A stretch of 64,000 nt of DNA from DASXHY01 sp036272195 (GCA_036272195.1 DATAZE010000019.1:1-64000); one strand, 5' to 3'. Positions 17,888-28,091 are shown, counted from the stretch's first letter. Notes: a model not told the origin generated them from the sequence alone. Made by a program: numbers and translations.

Positions 17888-20800
17888 TCAAACATTGTTG
17901 AATGGCGTGCGCAATGTCACCGTCGTTCCCTGGCCGCGCGCGCTGCGTATTTCGGCGCGGCCATCGATTTGTTCCAGCCGGCGTTTTATATTGGTCAAAC
18001 CATTGCCTTGCGGGGTGACAGAGGCAGTTTCGAAGCCGCATCCGTTGTCTTCCACCTGAACGACCACTTCATTCGCAGAAATAATCACGCGCAGTTGCAC
18101 CTGTGTCGCACCGGAATGACGGACCGTATTGTTCAAAGCCTCTTTGAACGCGAGGAACAAATGATGTCGTGATTCGGCGGAAACGGGGGCAGACGGTATT
18201 TGCGGAGGGATATCCTGACGAAAACGAATGTTGCTGGCGCGGAAAAATTCCTCCGCGAAATAACCGAGATAACCGATCAAGCCGGTAAGCGAATCGTTTT
18301 TCGGGTTCACGGCCCAGACAATTTCGTCCAGCGCCACCACCATTTCGCGGGCGCGGCTGCGGACTTGCTGGAGCAGTTCTTTCGCTTCGCTGGCATGGGT
18401 TTCTTCGCGATTGGCCAGCGCGCTCAACATGCTGATTTGCGTCAAACTGGTGCCGAGGTCGTCGTGCAGGTCGCGCGCGATGCGTGTGCGCTCGTGTTCC
18501 ATGGCGTGCTGGCGTTCCGCGCGCTCGAGCTGGCGGCGATACCGCTGGCGTTGAATGAGCGCCGCTGCGATCGCAAATATGGCGAGCGTTGCCAGACCCA
18601 GGCCGGCCTTGAACCACCAGGTTTCCCAAAAATTTGGCAAGACGGTGAACGCCAGCGTGTCGCCGTCTTCATTCCAAACGCCGTCACTGTTGCAGGCAGT
18701 AACGCGGAAACGGTAGTCGCCCGGGGCGAGCGGGCCGTAATCGATATGCCGCTCGGCACCGGCTGACTGCCATTGGTCATTACCGCCTTCGAGTTTGACG
18801 CGGAAGCGCACGCCGTCCGGCGCGACAAAGCTCAACCCGGTGAAACGGAATTGCACATAGTGCCGGCCGGGAGAAATTTTTATGGCCTGCAGTGACTGCG
18901 CGGCCTGCAAGGGAACGCCGATATGCGCGGGGAAATTCACTGGCTGGCCGTCCACCAGCATTTCTTCAATGATGACGGTAGGCGCAATCGGATTGGGGAC
19001 GATCCGGGAAGGGTCCACCGAGGTCACGCCGTCGGCGGTGGAAAACCAGAGCCGACCGTCGCTGGAGCGGAAGCACGAAGGTTGGAAACCGCTGGAGCAT
19101 TCCAGGGAAGGCAAGCCGTCAAATTCGCCGTACACGCGGCAGGGCAGGCGCGCCGCTTTTCCGTCCGCCATGGACTCCAGATCATTTTTTTTCGCGCGAA
19201 AAATTCCGGCGTAAGTCCCGCCCCACAGATAGCCATCATGGCTGTCGAGCAATTGCGAAACATTATTGTCGGGCAGGCCGTCGGATTTCAGGCAGCGGGT
19301 GAATCGGCCCTGGTAGAAGCGCAGCAAACCGCCGCCGAGTGTGCCGATCCAGACGGCGCCGTTCGTGTCCGGGAGCACGGCCGAAAACCGCACGGCGGGC
19401 CATTCTGCCGGTGGTGTGAAACGGGAAAATTTCCCCTCCGCGTATTTCCAAAGCTCGCCGGGGCCGGTGCCGATCCACAGTGCTCCGTCGCCATCTTCCG
19501 CGAGCGCACCGATGGCGTGTGAGTCCACAAACCCGTCGTCGGAACCGAAGGACTTGAATTCGGGGCCGCCATTCGTAAGGCAAAACAGGTTGACCAGCCG
19601 GCCAACCCACAACTGTCGCCTGCTGTCGTCGAAAAGAACGCGAATGTCCCACTGGGGTTCGACCTGTCGCGGAATTCCGTCGTCGCCACATTGCAGAAGG
19701 CCGTTGTTCAGCGAGCCGATCCAGACGCCGCCTCCGCTTTTGGGACAGACGGTGATACTTTCATTGGGCTGGTTTTTTGGGGCGGGCAGGGGAACGTTTA
19801 CGAATCGGCCGTTTTGCCAGTGCGCCAATTCACCCGACATGGTACCGACCCAGAGTTCGTTGTTACTGTCCGTGCAAACGGAGCTGACCACTTTGTCCGG
19901 CAAACCGTCGACCGGGCCGAACACATGAAAAAGCCGCTCGCGAATCTGCGCAATGCCACCGCCATGCATTCCCACCCAGACATCGCCTTCGGCATCCTGA
20001 AACCAACAATCAATGAATCGGCTTGGCAGCCCGTTTTTATCGGTGAGCAGGTGCGAGGTGCCGTCCGCTTTGCAGTGCAGCAACCCTTGCCCGTTGGCGA
20101 CGAGCCAGGCGTTACCCTGGGCGTCGCCGTGAAGGCTGAAACTGCCGGAAGTGATGTCTTCGAGCAGATGGTCCCCCTTGATTTCAGTGACCCATTTGCC
20201 GTTCAACATTTTGCGAATGCGATTCTTTTCCAAAACCCAGAGCCCGCCATCTCCGCTGAAGGAAATTTGAACGACATTTTCCAGCGCGTCGCCGTTGGTC
20301 GGCGTGCGGTCGGCGAAAGACTTTCCATTCCAAGCCGCGAGCCGATGCGGCGTCGCGATCCAAAGTTCGCGGTCGGAATCCAAGGCAAGCGAGGTAACAT
20401 TGGTTGCCAGCAAGCTATTGGTGGCAAACTCGAACTGATTATTGGCAAAACGGCCCAGCCTTTGGTCCAGGGTGATGAACCAAACCGCGCCGTCGCGATC
20501 CACAGAGAACGTGTCCGCGTCGGGATCCATCGAGAAAGGCGGATCGAATTTCTCCCATTGGTTGCTCGCGGACAAATGCAGGCAGGCGAGAGAGCGATAT
20601 TCGCAGGCAAACAAAACCGCATTGGTTTGGACGCTAACAACATGGTCTACGCGCACCCGAGGTTCGCTGCGCGGTTGGCGGACCAGTGCAAAATCCCCGC
20701 CGCGGAACGAGGTGACGGATTCATTTCCCATCATGATCCAAAGCCGCCCATTATCATCCACGTCCAAATGCTCGACCTGAACATCCTTTAGTGTGTCTAC

Positions 20801-21052
20801 ATTTTGCTGGTTGAAGGGCACGAAACGGACGCCATCGAACCGCGCCAGTCCGCCGTAGCGGGTGCCGATCCACAGATAGCCGTCGGGCGTCTGGGCGATG
20901 CTGGAAACCCAATTCTGCGGCAGCCCGCGCTCGGTTTGCCAGGTGTGAATCAGGTAATCGCTCGCGGTATCGGTTTCGGAAACTTCCGCGGCGGCTGCCG
21001 CCTGGACAAAAAGGCAGGAGGCGATCAGGCATGCGGTGGCAAGGCGGTTCAT
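17888..21052 (-). CDS. Two-component sensor histidine kinase with periplasmic beta-propeller (reg_prop) sensor
   Basis: A 1054-residue sensor. After a signal peptide (MNRLATACLIASCLFVQAAAAA) comes a long periplasmic region of repeated propeller strands of the reg_prop type (DGYLWIGTRYGGLARFDG, GDVWVGMHGGG, GALWIGTGPGELWKY, GAVWIGTLGGGLLRF). A Y_Y_Y domain follows (LSFVAPDGVRFRVKLEG, GDYRFRVTACNSDGVWNEDG), then one transmembrane segment (LGLATLAIFAIAAALI). The cytoplasmic part is a HisKA_3 dimerisation domain with phospho-acceptor H863 in RIARDLHDDLG and a HATPase_c domain (EALNNTVRHSG, VEDNGCGF, GNGLTNIKRR). Such sensors commonly detect oligosaccharides and pair with NarL-type regulators, like the one at 29539. 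ATG 21052 is preferred over the one 25 codons upstream because it gives a normal signal peptide. The gene is divergent from the PATR gene at 21279. Confidence 0.92.
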   Translation of the reverse strand: MNRLATACLIASCLFVQAAAAAEVSETDTASDYLIHTWQTERGLPQNWVSSIAQTPDGYLWIGTRYGGLARFDGVRFVPFNQQNVDTLKDVQVEHLDVDDNGRLWIMMGNESVTSFRGGDFALVRQPRSEPRVRVDHVVSVQTNAVLFACEYRSLACLHLSASNQWEKFDPPFSMDPDADTFSVDRDGAVWFITLDQRLGRFANNQFEFATNSLLATNVTSLALDSDRELWIATPHRLAAWNGKSFADRTPTNGDALENVVQISFSGDGGLWVLEKNRIRKMLNGKWVTEIKGDHLLEDITSGSFSLHGDAQGNAWLVANGQGLLHCKADGTSHLLTDKNGLPSRFIDCWFQDAEGDVWVGMHGGGIAQIRERLFHVFGPVDGLPDKVVSSVCTDSNNELWVGTMSGELAHWQNGRFVNVPLPAPKNQPNESITVCPKSGGGVWIGSLNNGLLQCGDDGIPRQVEPQWDIRVLFDDSRRQLWVGRLVNLFCLTNGGPEFKSFGSDDGFVDSHAIGALAEDGDGALWIGTGPGELWKYAEGKFSRFTPPAEWPAVRFSAVLPDTNGAVWIGTLGGGLLRFYQGRFTRCLKSDGLPDNNVSQLLDSHDGYLWGGTYAGIFRAKKNDLESMADGKAARLPCRVYGEFDGLPSLECSSGFQPSCFRSSDGRLWFSTADGVTSVDPSRIVPNPIAPTVIIEEMLVDGQPVNFPAHIGVPLQAAQSLQAIKISPGRHYVQFRFTGLSFVAPDGVRFRVKLEGGNDQWQSAGAERHIDYGPLAPGDYRFRVTACNSDGVWNEDGDTLAFTVLPNFWETWWFKAGLGLATLAIFAIAAALIQRQRYRRQLERAERQHAMEHERTRIARDLHDDLGTSLTQISMLSALANREETHASEAKELLQQVRSRAREMVVALDEIVWAVNPKNDSLTGLIGYLGYFAEEFFRASNIRFRQDIPPQIPSAPVSAESRHHLFLAFKEALNNTVRHSGATQVQLRVIISANEVVVQVEDNGCGFETASVTPQGNGLTNIKRRLEQIDGRAEIRSARGQGTTVTLRTPFNNV

Positions 21053-21278
21053 CGGGCTTTTATTGTGCGCCAATGTGGCAACTTGCAGACGAAGCATTCG
21101 GCCGTCAACGCGAATGTTGGATGTCATCTCTTTGGACGATTTTCAAACCCGCGACTCTCGGGGAGAATAGGCAAAATTCAGCTGAGTTGCACCTGCAGGA
21201 CCAATCAGAAACCACATGAAAGTTTGTTTCAGTAACCCCGTCGTCCGCCGTTCAAAAGTCAACCCGTTCAACCTCCCC

Positions 21279-24200
21279 ATGAAAAAAGTAAATTCTATAA
21301 GCCTCCTCGCTGTGGCTGCGCTCAATCTTTGTTTCCTGCTGCCGGAGGCGCACGCTGCCGTGCGGACCTGGTCGGGCGCCGGCGGGGACGGGAACTGGAG
21401 CACCGCGGCCAATTGGGGTGGCACCGCTCCGGTAAGCGCCGATGTCCTGGTTTTCAGTGGTGTCACACAGCAGAACAACATCGACGATATTGCCAACCTC
21501 TCGCTGAACGGGTTGCGGTTCCCGAATGGCGGTTTCACGCTGAACGGGAATCAGTTGGCGTTAAATGGGCCGGTCACAAATTCAGCGGGTTTGAACATTC
21601 TCGCGCTGGGCGTAAATGTCAGCGTCCAAAACCCGACCTGGAACATCGCCGCCGGCTCGGAACTGCGCTTCACCGGGCCATTCACCAACAGCACCACGGT
21701 CAACCCGCTGGCCACGCTGGGCTTCGGTGGCACGGTGCGGTTCCTGAATAATAATTGCCTGCCCAACCGATTCTTCACATTGACCAGCGGCTCGGTCATT
21801 CTTGACGGCTGCACCGTGGCGACGATGGACGGTTTCCGAGTCCAACCGCCGGCCGGCAGCAACGCTGTGTTTCAGATCACCAATAACGCCAGCTTCACCA
21901 TTGGCAACGGCGGCAACCTGCGTTTGTGCCAGACGGCGACGGGTGGGTCCAGTCGGATGGACGTGGCTTCCGGCGTGCTCAACATTGCCACCAGCAGCGG
22001 AGCGGGAGCGGGTGACATTTTTGTGGGCGAAGCGGCGAGCACAGTCACGGTGTTGAATCAGAACGGCGGTCTGGTGGAATTTACAGGCAACGGCAACAAC
22101 CGCATTGCGTTTGCCAATGCCTCGGCGGCGGCAGATGGCACTTACAACCTGAACGGCGGCGTGCTCTTGACCAAACAGATAGTGCAGGTCACCGCAGGTG
22201 CTCCGGGCGGGACGTTCAACTTCAATGGCGGCACGCTGAAGCCGACCACGAGTTCGACAGCATTCTTTACCGGCGTGCAGACGGCGAATATCCAAGCTGG
22301 CGGCGCGATCATTGACACGACGAACTTGAACATCACCATCGGCCAGGCGTTGGGCGGGACCGGTTCGCTGACGAAAATCGGCAACGGCATTTTGAGCTTA
22401 AGCGGTGGGAACACCTACACCGGCACGACCACGGTCAGCAATGGTACCCTCGCTCTCGTGACCGGAGCCCTCAACGGCGGCGGTGCGGTGGTCGTCGGAG
22501 ACGGCGCGGCGCTGAGCGTAACGAATTTGGGCGGGCCCATTTCGGTTTCGGGATTGACGCTGGGCGGTTCGGCGACGAATACGCTGCAATTCAGTTTCCC
22601 CGGCGGCAATCCGGGTTCCGCTTTTATTGTGGCCGGGACTTTGACCGTTAATAGTTATTCCGCCATCGATATTTCCGGCGCCGGCCTGACCGCCGGATCG
22701 TTCCCACTCGTCAATTTCACTACGGCGAGCGGCTTGGCGAATATTCATCTCCGTTCCCTTCCGCCCGGCGTGTCGGCGTCCTTGTCAACTGCGGGTTCAA
22801 GCGTGCAGTTGGTAGTTTCCAGCGTGGGCAAGACGCTGGCGTGGTCCGGTTCGGTGGATAACAATTGGGACACCAGCACCCTCAACTGGGCGAACCTCGC
22901 CAATGGCAATTCGCCGGCCAGTTACGCCCAGTCCGGCGGCTTCGGGGATCTCGTGACGTTTGACGATACTTTGGCCAGCAATCCGAATGTGAACCTCGCG
23001 CTGGCCGTATCGCCGGTGACGATGACGCTCAACAACAACGGAGCGGTCTATACTTTTACCGGTCCCGGCAAAATTACGGGCCCCGGCAACGTCATCAAGG
23101 GCGGTTTCCAGTCCGTCACCTTTGGGACGATGAATGATTATTCCGGCGGCACAGTGCTTAACGCCGGCACGATTTACATGGGCGCAGACCAGGTGTTGGG
23201 AACTGGTACGGCGACGCTGAATCTCGGGACCCTGGCCAGCGACGGCACGACGCCGCGCACCTTGCCGAATACCGTCGTTCAGAACGCGGACATCGGTGTC
23301 ATCCTCGGCGACACAGTAAATACCGGCACGCTGACGCTGGCGGGCGTGCTTGATTTCGGCGGGGCGGTGACCCGGACGTTGAATTTTAATAGTGACGTGG
23401 TGATATCCGGCTCGATGGCAAACGGCGGCGTCGCCACCAAAACCGGCCCCGGCAGAATGATTATCACGGGCAATTCATCTCAGACCGCCCTCGCTGCGCA
23501 ACAGCAGGGCGACGTGATTGTCGATGGCGGCCAATTTACCAACTCCAACGGCTGGCGCATGCAAAACTTTTTCCCCGGCACGGATCTGCATTTGATTGTG
23601 ACCAATGGCGGTGTGTTGTTTGTGGCGAACGGTAACAGCACGGGCAATTTGCGTGTGGGACTCACAGGCGGCGATAACTCCGCAAACAATATCCTCGACA
23701 TCTCCGGCACGGTGAACCTGATACCGGCCACAGCAGCAGTAAATGCAAACAATGCGGTCGACCTCGGCCAATCCGGCGCGAACGATATTGTCTATTTGCG
23801 CACCGGAGGCCTCCTCATGACCCGTGCAATTGTTGGCCAGGCGGCGGGCAACACGGAAGCCCATTTCATGGGCGGCACCATGCGGGCCATTGCGAATGAC
23901 ACTGGATTCATTATTGGCCTGACTAACGCTTTTGTCGAAGACGGCGGGCTGATAGTCGATACCACCAATTTCTCCGTGACCATTCCGCAGGCGCTCCTCG
24001 CCTCCGGCAGCGGCGGCCTGACCAAAATTGGCAACGGCACGCTGACCCTGACCGGAACCAACACTTACACGGGCCCAACGGTCGTCAGCGGTGGCAAACT
24101 TGTGATGGGGCCGGCCCACGCCTCGCCCGGCAGCGTGACCGTCAACGCGAATTCCACCCTGGCCTTCCTGCAATCGGCAGCACCGGCCACCGTCAATCTT

Positions 24201-26258
24201 CCGAGCGTGACCATCGGCGACGGCACCAACTCCGCTTTGGAAGCGCAGTTGTCCGTGACCAATGCTCCGACCGCGATCATTACCAATCTGGTTTTGAACG
24301 GTTCCGTGGGGGTGAACGTCCTCGGCTCCTTTGGCGTTGGACAATTTCCATTGTTCGGTTACGGGACCATTAGTGGCTCCGGCGGGCTGACGCTCGGCGC
24401 GGTTCCGCTCGGCACGGTCGGTTCCATCGTCACCAACACGGCGAACAAGACCATCGACCTGGTGGTAAGTTCCGTCGCCCAAATCGTGTGGAAAGGAAAC
24501 ACCATTGGCGGCAACTGGGACACTATCACGACCAACTGGACGGTGTCGGGCACGCCGGTCGCGTATGCGCAGAATGCGAACGTAATCTTCGATGATTCCG
24601 CGAGCACTTTCTCGGTGAACCTCACGACCGCGCTCACCCCCAGCACGATGGTCGTGAGCAACAATGCATCAAGCTATGTGTTCTCCGGCTCCGGCAGCCT
24701 TGGCTCCAACATGTCGCTGGAGAAGAATGGCACGAATATGGCCACCATCAGTAGTGCCAACAGCTACACGGGTGGCACGACAATCAAGGCGGGCAAAGTG
24801 ATGTTGGGCAGTGCAAGGGCGCTCGGGGCTAACACCAGTCCGGTCACGGTGCAAAGCGGAGCGACGCTGGACATCGCCGGTAATGGGCCCGGCTTGCAGC
24901 CCATCACCATTGGCGGCAGCGGCACAGATGGCACCGGAGCTCTGGTCAACTCGTCTGGTGACCAAAACGATGCCTTGCGAGCGGTCACACTGTCCTCGAA
25001 CACAGTCATCCGCGCCAATGCACTAATCGGCATCCGCACCGCTGCGGAAACGGATTTGGGTCTTATCGGCAATGGCTATAAACTCGTTAAGACCGGTGCC
25101 GGTGCATTAAATCTCAACGGCGGCGAGGCGGTCACCAATGGAACTACGGTTTGGGACAGCGATTTAGGCGACATAGACATCCAGCAAGGCACGCTGTCCT
25201 TCCAGCGGCGCATGACGATGGGCCGGATCACGAATACCGTGACGGTCGAGCCGGGCGCGACATTGCTCCTATTCACACTCAATCAATTTGTGCTGCCTTT
25301 GCAAATGAAACCGGTGCTCCTCAACAACGGCACACTGGCCGGCACCGGAACGACCGCCCCGGAAGGCAACACATTTGGTGGCCCCATTACCCTCGCGAGC
25401 GGGACCAACTTTATTCAGGCGACCGTGGGGACGACACTGGAGTTGCTGGGCCCGATCGGCGGTGCGGGCAATCTCTTTGAGAATTCCAGCGCCGCAGGCA
25501 CGGTTCTGCTCGGCGGCACGAATACCTATACCGGCAATACAGTGATCCAGACCGGGATTTTGGCGCTGGAGAATAATGCTTCCATTGCCAATTCATCCGC
25601 CATTCTGGTGGGCACCAACACGACCTTGAACCTCACCGCGCTGGCCGTGTCGCCATGGACGCTGGGCGTTGGACAAACGCTCGGCGGTTCCGGCACCGTC
25701 ACTGGCGGCGTGCTCGCCAATGGCGCGCTCGCACCCGGCGACACCTTGGGCACGCTCACCGTCATCGGCAATCTGACGCTGCACGGCAATGTGTTCATCG
25801 ACGTTAACAAATCCCTCACACAGTCGAACGATCTCACGATTGTGGGCGGGGCGTTGAACAATACTGGTTCCGGCTCCGTAATCGTGTCGAACCTCGGGCC
25901 GACGCTCGCTGTCGGCGATACATTCGTACTCTTCAACCAATCGGTTGTCGGGGGCGACGCGATGACAATTACCGGCGGGGGAGCCAATTGGATTAACCAC
26001 CTCGCAGTGGACGGCGGCATCACGGTGGATTCCCTTATTGCGACCGGGCCGACCAATCCGGAACCCATCACGACCGTGTCGAGCGGCGGCAATCTAAACT
26101 TAAGCTGGCCGACGATTGGCTGGCACTTGCAAGTCCGAACGAACTCGCTCACGGCCGGAAATTGGGTGGACTGGCCGAATTCCACCGCGGTCAATGCGGT
26201 GAATATTCCAATCGACACTGCCAATTCCAGCATGTTCTTCAGGCTCGTCTATCCGTGA
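21279..26258 (+). CDS. Giant PATR-repeat surface protein without enzyme domain
   Basis: A 1659-residue secreted protein. The signal peptide is MKKVNSISLLAVAALNLCFLLPEAHA. The rest is a long right-handed beta-helix-like array with at least five PATR motifs (GGNTYTGTTTVSNGTLAL, MNDYSGGTVLNAGTIYMG, GTNTYTGPTVVSGGKLVMG, ANSYTGGTTIKAGKVMLG, GTNTYTGNTVIQTGILALE). The last 70 or so residues form a short C-terminal domain ending MFFRLVYP, comparable with the FFRVRKL end of the protein at 3392. No sulfatase, barrel, dockerin or sorting motif is visible. Its first 390 residues match the scaffold of the PATR-sulfatase at 11556, so it may be a structural partner or a scaffold that lost or never gained an enzyme. 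ATG 21279 gives a normal signal peptide; ATG 21216 would add 21 residues. A role in adhesion or substrate binding is a guess. Confidence 0.85.
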   Translation: MKKVNSISLLAVAALNLCFLLPEAHAAVRTWSGAGGDGNWSTAANWGGTAPVSADVLVFSGVTQQNNIDDIANLSLNGLRFPNGGFTLNGNQLALNGPVTNSAGLNILALGVNVSVQNPTWNIAAGSELRFTGPFTNSTTVNPLATLGFGGTVRFLNNNCLPNRFFTLTSGSVILDGCTVATMDGFRVQPPAGSNAVFQITNNASFTIGNGGNLRLCQTATGGSSRMDVASGVLNIATSSGAGAGDIFVGEAASTVTVLNQNGGLVEFTGNGNNRIAFANASAAADGTYNLNGGVLLTKQIVQVTAGAPGGTFNFNGGTLKPTTSSTAFFTGVQTANIQAGGAIIDTTNLNITIGQALGGTGSLTKIGNGILSLSGGNTYTGTTTVSNGTLALVTGALNGGGAVVVGDGAALSVTNLGGPISVSGLTLGGSATNTLQFSFPGGNPGSAFIVAGTLTVNSYSAIDISGAGLTAGSFPLVNFTTASGLANIHLRSLPPGVSASLSTAGSSVQLVVSSVGKTLAWSGSVDNNWDTSTLNWANLANGNSPASYAQSGGFGDLVTFDDTLASNPNVNLALAVSPVTMTLNNNGAVYTFTGPGKITGPGNVIKGGFQSVTFGTMNDYSGGTVLNAGTIYMGADQVLGTGTATLNLGTLASDGTTPRTLPNTVVQNADIGVILGDTVNTGTLTLAGVLDFGGAVTRTLNFNSDVVISGSMANGGVATKTGPGRMIITGNSSQTALAAQQQGDVIVDGGQFTNSNGWRMQNFFPGTDLHLIVTNGGVLFVANGNSTGNLRVGLTGGDNSANNILDISGTVNLIPATAAVNANNAVDLGQSGANDIVYLRTGGLLMTRAIVGQAAGNTEAHFMGGTMRAIANDTGFIIGLTNAFVEDGGLIVDTTNFSVTIPQALLASGSGGLTKIGNGTLTLTGTNTYTGPTVVSGGKLVMGPAHASPGSVTVNANSTLAFLQSAAPATVNLPSVTIGDGTNSALEAQLSVTNAPTAIITNLVLNGSVGVNVLGSFGVGQFPLFGYGTISGSGGLTLGAVPLGTVGSIVTNTANKTIDLVVSSVAQIVWKGNTIGGNWDTITTNWTVSGTPVAYAQNANVIFDDSASTFSVNLTTALTPSTMVVSNNASSYVFSGSGSLGSNMSLEKNGTNMATISSANSYTGGTTIKAGKVMLGSARALGANTSPVTVQSGATLDIAGNGPGLQPITIGGSGTDGTGALVNSSGDQNDALRAVTLSSNTVIRANALIGIRTAAETDLGLIGNGYKLVKTGAGALNLNGGEAVTNGTTVWDSDLGDIDIQQGTLSFQRRMTMGRITNTVTVEPGATLLLFTLNQFVLPLQMKPVLLNNGTLAGTGTTAPEGNTFGGPITLASGTNFIQATVGTTLELLGPIGGAGNLFENSSAAGTVLLGGTNTYTGNTVIQTGILALENNASIANSSAILVGTNTTLNLTALAVSPWTLGVGQTLGGSGTVTGGVLANGALAPGDTLGTLTVIGNLTLHGNVFIDVNKSLTQSNDLTIVGGALNNTGSGSVIVSNLGPTLAVGDTFVLFNQSVVGGDAMTITGGGANWINHLAVDGGITVDSLIATGPTNPEPITTVSSGGNLNLSWPTIGWHLQVRTNSLTAGNWVDWPNSTAVNAVNIPIDTANSSMFFRLVYP
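21357..22450 (+). repeat. Paralogous PATR scaffold segment, copy 2
   Basis: Second copy of the domain block at 11631-12726, nearly the same length (1094 against 1096 bp) and same orientation, about 9.7 kb apart. The two copies differ mainly in the first 60 codons and are very close afterwards. Confidence 0.85.
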
Positions 26259-26288
26259 GGCATCCCTAAAAATATAAACAAGTATCAG

Positions 26289-26316
26289 AGTGCGCAGCTC
26301 TCATCGGCTGCGCACT
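26289..26316 (+). terminator. Hairpin after the PATR gene, probable terminator
   Basis: A perfect 9-bp inverted repeat, AGTGCGCAG and CTGCGCACT, with a 10-base loop, starts 31 bp after the PATR stop and is followed by TCGTTGTT, a weak T-rich tail. It lies 16 bp before the ATG of the next sulfatase, so it could instead act as a structure in that gene's leader. Confidence 0.5.
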
Positions 26317-26331
26317 TCGTTGTTGGGAAAA

Positions 26332-27999
26332 ATGAAAAGGACCATTCAAAATAACGTGAGGCGCACGGCGCATCATTCCCTGCGCGCCGTTTTTGGCGCG
26401 CTGTTCGCGGTGATATTTTTCACCGGCTTGCTTTCCTGCTCCGCGGCCGATTCCCGCCCGAACATCGTTCTCATTCTCGGGGATGACCTCGGCTATTCTG
26501 ACATCGGCTGCTTCGGCTCGGAGATTTTGACGCCGAACATTGACAAGCTGGCGAAGAGCGGCGTGTCGCTCACTCAATTTTACAACCAGGCCCGCTGCTG
26601 TCCGACGCGCGCGGCGTTGATGACGGGAAAATATCCACATCAGGTCGGCATCGGTGACATGATTGATGCCTACGCCGCTGCCAATCGGGCGGCGGCGAAT
26701 AGCCCGGCATATCAGGACCATCTTTCCACCAATTCGTCGACGATGGCCGAGTTGCTGCGCGCGGCCGGGTACCACACGATGATGTGCGGCAAGTGGCATC
26801 TCGGCAAACGCCCGGAGGAATGGCCGGTGCATCGCGGCTTCGATCGCTCCTTCGTGCAGATCGACGGAGCAATGAATTATTTCGGCGGTAATTCCAAAGA
26901 CGGCCCGCGCGCACTCATGGCGCTCGACGATAAAGCATACGTTCCGCCGCACGACGGATTTTATTCCACGGATGCCTTCACGGACCACGCGATCGAATTC
27001 CTGGAAGAATCGGCGAAGGACACAAACGCAAAACCGTTCTTTCTATACATGCCTTACAACGCCTCGCATTGGCCGTTGCAAGCGCCGGAAGCGGACATTG
27101 AGAAGTATCACGGCAAGTACGACGCGGGTTGGGAGCCGATTCGTGAAGCGCGGCTGAAAAAAATGATTCAACTCGGCATTGTGCCCGCGGGCCAGACCAT
27201 GTCGCCCATGGACCGCGGCAACGCGAGGCCCTGGGACGAAATTCCCAACGACAAAAAGAAAGAGTGGGCGCGGCGGATGGAAGTGTATGCCGCGCAGACG
27301 GAGCATTTGGATCGCGATATTGGGCGGCTGCTGGAGGAAATCAAAAAATTGGGCGTCGAGAAAAACACGGTGGTCATTTTCCTGTCCGACAACGGCGGCG
27401 CGGCGGAAGACCCGAACGGCGGGGACAAGTCTGCACCCATAGGCGATCGCGATTCCTTCCGTGGTTACGCGCGCCCTTGGGCGACGGTGAGCAACACTCC
27501 GTGGCGGCGGCACAAAGTTACCGCTTACGAAGGCGGCATCAGCACGCCGCTGATTGTTTGCTGGCCTGGCGGAATTGAATCCGGCAAGCAAGGAAAGCTG
27601 GTTCGTGAGCCGGCGCACGTGACTGATCTGTTGCCGACGTTTTTGGAACTGGCCGCCGCGAAAAATATTGCCGAAACAAACCAATTAGAGGGCCAAAACA
27701 TTTTAGCCATGTTGAAAGGAAATGCCGGGAATCCGAACCGCACTTTTTGTTGGGAACATGAGGGTTTCCGGGCCATCCGCGACGGCAAATGGAAACTGGT
27801 TGAAGCCGCCGCGCCGAACAGCGCATGGGAGTTGTTTGACATCGAAACTGATCGGACGGAATCGCACGACCTCGCAGCCGGGAAGCCGGAAATCGTCCGT
27901 GACCTGACAGCCAAATACAATGCCTGGGCAGTACGATGCGGCGTCATTGATCAGTCCGTTTTGAAGAAACGGACCTCTCAGAATCATCACGACGAATGA
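26332..27999 (+). CDS. Secreted S1-family arylsulfatase, possible lipoprotein
   Basis: A 555-residue sulfatase. The N-terminus MKRTIQNNVRRTAHHSLRAV is basic and followed by a hydrophobic core ending TGLLSC. Cysteine 36 sits where a lipoprotein cysteine would, although the lipobox LLSC is not a perfect match, so membrane anchoring is possible but unproven. Active-site features are DD in LGDDLGYSD, formylglycine motif C89-C-P-T-R, GKWHLGKRPEEW, NASHWPL and SDNGGA. It is a full-length member of the subfamily with the enzymes at 104 and 30344. GGGAAAA lies just before the ATG. An upstream ATG at 26330-frame would only add 14 residues encoded inside a hairpin and is less likely. The stop overlaps the start of a 31-codon open frame that leads into the next sulfatase. 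Confidence 0.92.
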   Translation: MKRTIQNNVRRTAHHSLRAVFGALFAVIFFTGLLSCSAADSRPNIVLILGDDLGYSDIGCFGSEILTPNIDKLAKSGVSLTQFYNQARCCPTRAALMTGKYPHQVGIGDMIDAYAAANRAAANSPAYQDHLSTNSSTMAELLRAAGYHTMMCGKWHLGKRPEEWPVHRGFDRSFVQIDGAMNYFGGNSKDGPRALMALDDKAYVPPHDGFYSTDAFTDHAIEFLEESAKDTNAKPFFLYMPYNASHWPLQAPEADIEKYHGKYDAGWEPIREARLKKMIQLGIVPAGQTMSPMDRGNARPWDEIPNDKKKEWARRMEVYAAQTEHLDRDIGRLLEEIKKLGVEKNTVVIFLSDNGGAAEDPNGGDKSAPIGDRDSFRGYARPWATVSNTPWRRHKVTAYEGGISTPLIVCWPGGIESGKQGKLVREPAHVTDLLPTFLELAAAKNIAETNQLEGQNILAMLKGNAGNPNRTFCWEHEGFRAIRDGKWKLVEAAAPNSAWELFDIETDRTESHDLAAGKPEIVRDLTAKYNAWAVRCGVIDQSVLKKRTSQNHHDE

Positions 28000-28091
28000 A
28001 GGTGCCATCTGCTAAAATGGTGGTTTTGTTGTTCACCGCGGTCCTGCCGTTCGAAACCGGATTACAGACAAACGTCGAAGAACATGATTAA
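27996..28091 (+). CDS. 31-residue open frame coupling two sulfatase genes
   Basis: A short frame MKVPSAKMVVLLFTAVLPF... begins with an ATGA overlap with the stop of the sulfatase at 26332 and ends with a TAA that lies inside the first codons of the sulfatase at 28084 (their start and stop overlap by eight bases). Its middle is hydrophobic, like a signal or membrane segment. It could be a real small membrane peptide, a translational-coupling leader, or the remnant N-terminus of a lost gene. Only the overlaps at both ends argue for it; no homology is recognisable. Confidence 0.3.
   Translation: MKVPSAKMVVLLFTAVLPFETGLQTNVEEHD

Noticed and set aside
3392..26258. Classical autotransporters (type V secretion)
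   Set aside because: None of the three giants has a C-terminal barrel; they end with short FFRV/FFRL-type domains or an FLRV stretch.
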